Part shown: piece after piece, positions 6,521-7,260 of the stretch
Position numbering within the stretch: position 1 is the first letter of the stretch
How the letters are laid out: every line of letters begins with the position of its first letter
NCBI GenBank assembly: GCA_945870465.1
Contig: CAMBSS010000192.1
Coordinates: 1-7,260 of the forward strand
DNA from: Bordetella parapertussis
Lineage (GTDB): Bacteria; Pseudomonadota; Gammaproteobacteria; Burkholderiales; SG8-41
Length of the DNA: 7,260 nt
Direction of reading: 5' to 3'
The notes under the pieces: generated by a model
The model's input: the letters and a program-made list of their open reading frames with translations, nothing else
What the model was told of the DNA's origin: nothing
Databases searched by the model: none
Program-made: the position numbers and the translations under genes

Positions 6521-6540
6521 TGAACCTGAGCGAGGGTTCA
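6521..6540. promoter_or_regulatory. Perfect 6-bp dyad upstream of the Bug-type gene
   Basis: TGAACC (6521-6526) and GGTTCA (6535-6540) are exact reverse complements with eight bases between them. The dyad ends 16 bases before the ATG at 6557 and just before the Shine-Dalgarno-like AGGA. It could be an operator half-site pair or a short RNA hairpin affecting initiation. No T-run follows, so it is not a standard terminator. The regulator, if any, is unknown. Confidence 0.35.
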
Positions 6541-6556
6541 CCAGGAAACCAGTGAA

Positions 6557-7260
6557 ATGGAAATTCCCCGCAAACAGCTTCACCGCATACTCCGCGCACG
6601 CCTGGGTGCCGCGCTGACCGTCATCGCCGCCACCGCCGTTATCACTGCTGCAGCGGCGGCCGACTTTCCGCAACGGCCGATCCGCTTCGTGGTGCCGTTC
6701 GCCGCCGGCGGCACTTCCGACATCATCGGCCGCATCCTGTCCGCGCGCATGCAGGAAGGACTCGGACAGTCGCTGGTCGTCGACAACCGCGGCGGCGCCG
6801 GCGGCTCCATCGGCACCGATATCGTCGCCAAGGCCAATGCCGACGGTTATACGCTGGTGCTAGGCAGCAACGGCACGCATGCGATCGTGCCCTATCTCTA
6901 CAAAAGCCTGCCGTACGACCCGATCAAGGATTTCACGCCGGTCAGCATGGTCGTGATCACGCCCACGGTGCTCGCCGCCACCCCCGACCTGCCGGTCAAG
7001 TCGGTGAAGGACCTGATCACTCTCGCTAAAAACAAACCAGGCGCGATTGCATACGGCTCATCCGGTGTCGGTAGTACGACGCATATTGCCGGCGAGATGA
7101 TGGCCAGCATGGCCGGTATTCAATTGAATCACGTGCCGTACAAAAGCGCGTCGGCCGCATATCCTGACGTGTTCTCCGGTCGCGTCGCGCTGATTTTCGA
7201 TACGGCGCTGTCGATGCTCCAGCACATCAAGGCTGAGCGCGTGCGGCCGCTTGCGGTAAC
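6557..7260 (+). CDS. Bug/TctC-family periplasmic solute-binding protein, 3' partial
   Basis: The frame stays open to the window end, giving 234 complete codons of a family that is usually about 320-330 residues. The start is the ATG at 6557: it has AGGA at 6543-6546, and an in-frame TGA at 6527 leaves no other ATG, GTG or TTG start. A basic N-terminus, a hydrophobic stretch (about 16-34) and alanines before Asp36 indicate a Sec signal peptide. The mature part shows the Bug pattern: FPQRPIRFVVPFAAGGTSDIIGR (written here as FPQRPIRF at 37-44 and PFAAGGTSD at 47-55), VVDNRGGAGGSIGTD (74-88), ADGYTLVLGSNGTHA (95-109), LPYDPIKDFTPVSMV (118-132), and YGSSGVGSTTH (166-176). Members bind carboxylates such as citrate, amino acids and aromatic acids, often without a cognate transporter gene nearby. 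No TctA or TctB gene is in the window. It lies 78 bases after the ABC binding protein and may be co-transcribed with it. Confidence 0.93.
   Translation, partial: MEIPRKQLHRILRARLGAALTVIAATAVITAAAAADFPQRPIRFVVPFAAGGTSDIIGRILSARMQEGLGQSLVVDNRGGAGGSIGTDIVAKANADGYTLVLGSNGTHAIVPYLYKSLPYDPIKDFTPVSMVVITPTVLAATPDLPVKSVKDLITLAKNKPGAIAYGSSGVGSTTHIAGEMMASMAGIQLNHVPYKSASAAYPDVFSGRVALIFDTALSMLQHIKAERVRPLAV

Overview
The window looks like chromosomal DNA of a GC-rich proteobacterium, most likely a betaproteobacterium. The reasons are the codon use, the single-strand operon layout, and a Bug/TctC-type binding protein next to a taurine/nitrate-type ABC transporter; Bug proteins are especially abundant in Burkholderiales and relatives. 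Every supported gene lies on the + strand, and base composition looks even throughout, so there is no sign of recent transfer.

Left region (1-1990): an acyl-CoA synthetase that is open at the left edge overlaps by 8 bases a PaaI-like hotdog thioesterase. Together they could make and hydrolyse acyl-CoA or aryl-CoA esters. A 164-base gap (1991-2154) follows. It is filled by an imperfect 40-bp inverted repeat built from 9-bp GGACGC units, with a T7 run after its right arm. It may act as a terminator-like boundary or be a dispersed intergenic repeat.

Central and right region (2155-6478): an apparent operon encodes a SsuC/TauC-type ABC permease, a UbiD-family (prenylated-FMN) decarboxylase, the matching ABC ATPase, and a secreted NMT1/SsuA-like substrate-binding protein with a TTG start. 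The decarboxylase gene sits between permease and ATPase and is closely joined to both. A 10-codon mini-ORF with ATGA overlaps at both ends bridges permease and decarboxylase, and the decarboxylase stop overlaps the ATPase start. The simplest reading is that the ABC system imports a carboxylic acid, probably aromatic or heteroaromatic, which the UbiD enzyme decarboxylates. The adjacent ligase and thioesterase may act in the same catabolic route. The substrate cannot be read from the sequence.

Right edge (6557-7260): a Bug/TctC-family periplasmic binding protein, truncated by the window end, follows 78 bases after the ABC binding protein. A perfect 6-bp dyad lies just upstream of it.

The best candidates for something undescribed are the transporter-embedded UbiD enzyme, its apparent His-to-Asn change at a metal-ligand position, its winged-helix-like C-terminal extension, and the mini-ORF relay in front of it. 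No RNA genes, CRISPR arrays, insertion sequences or prophage genes were seen.
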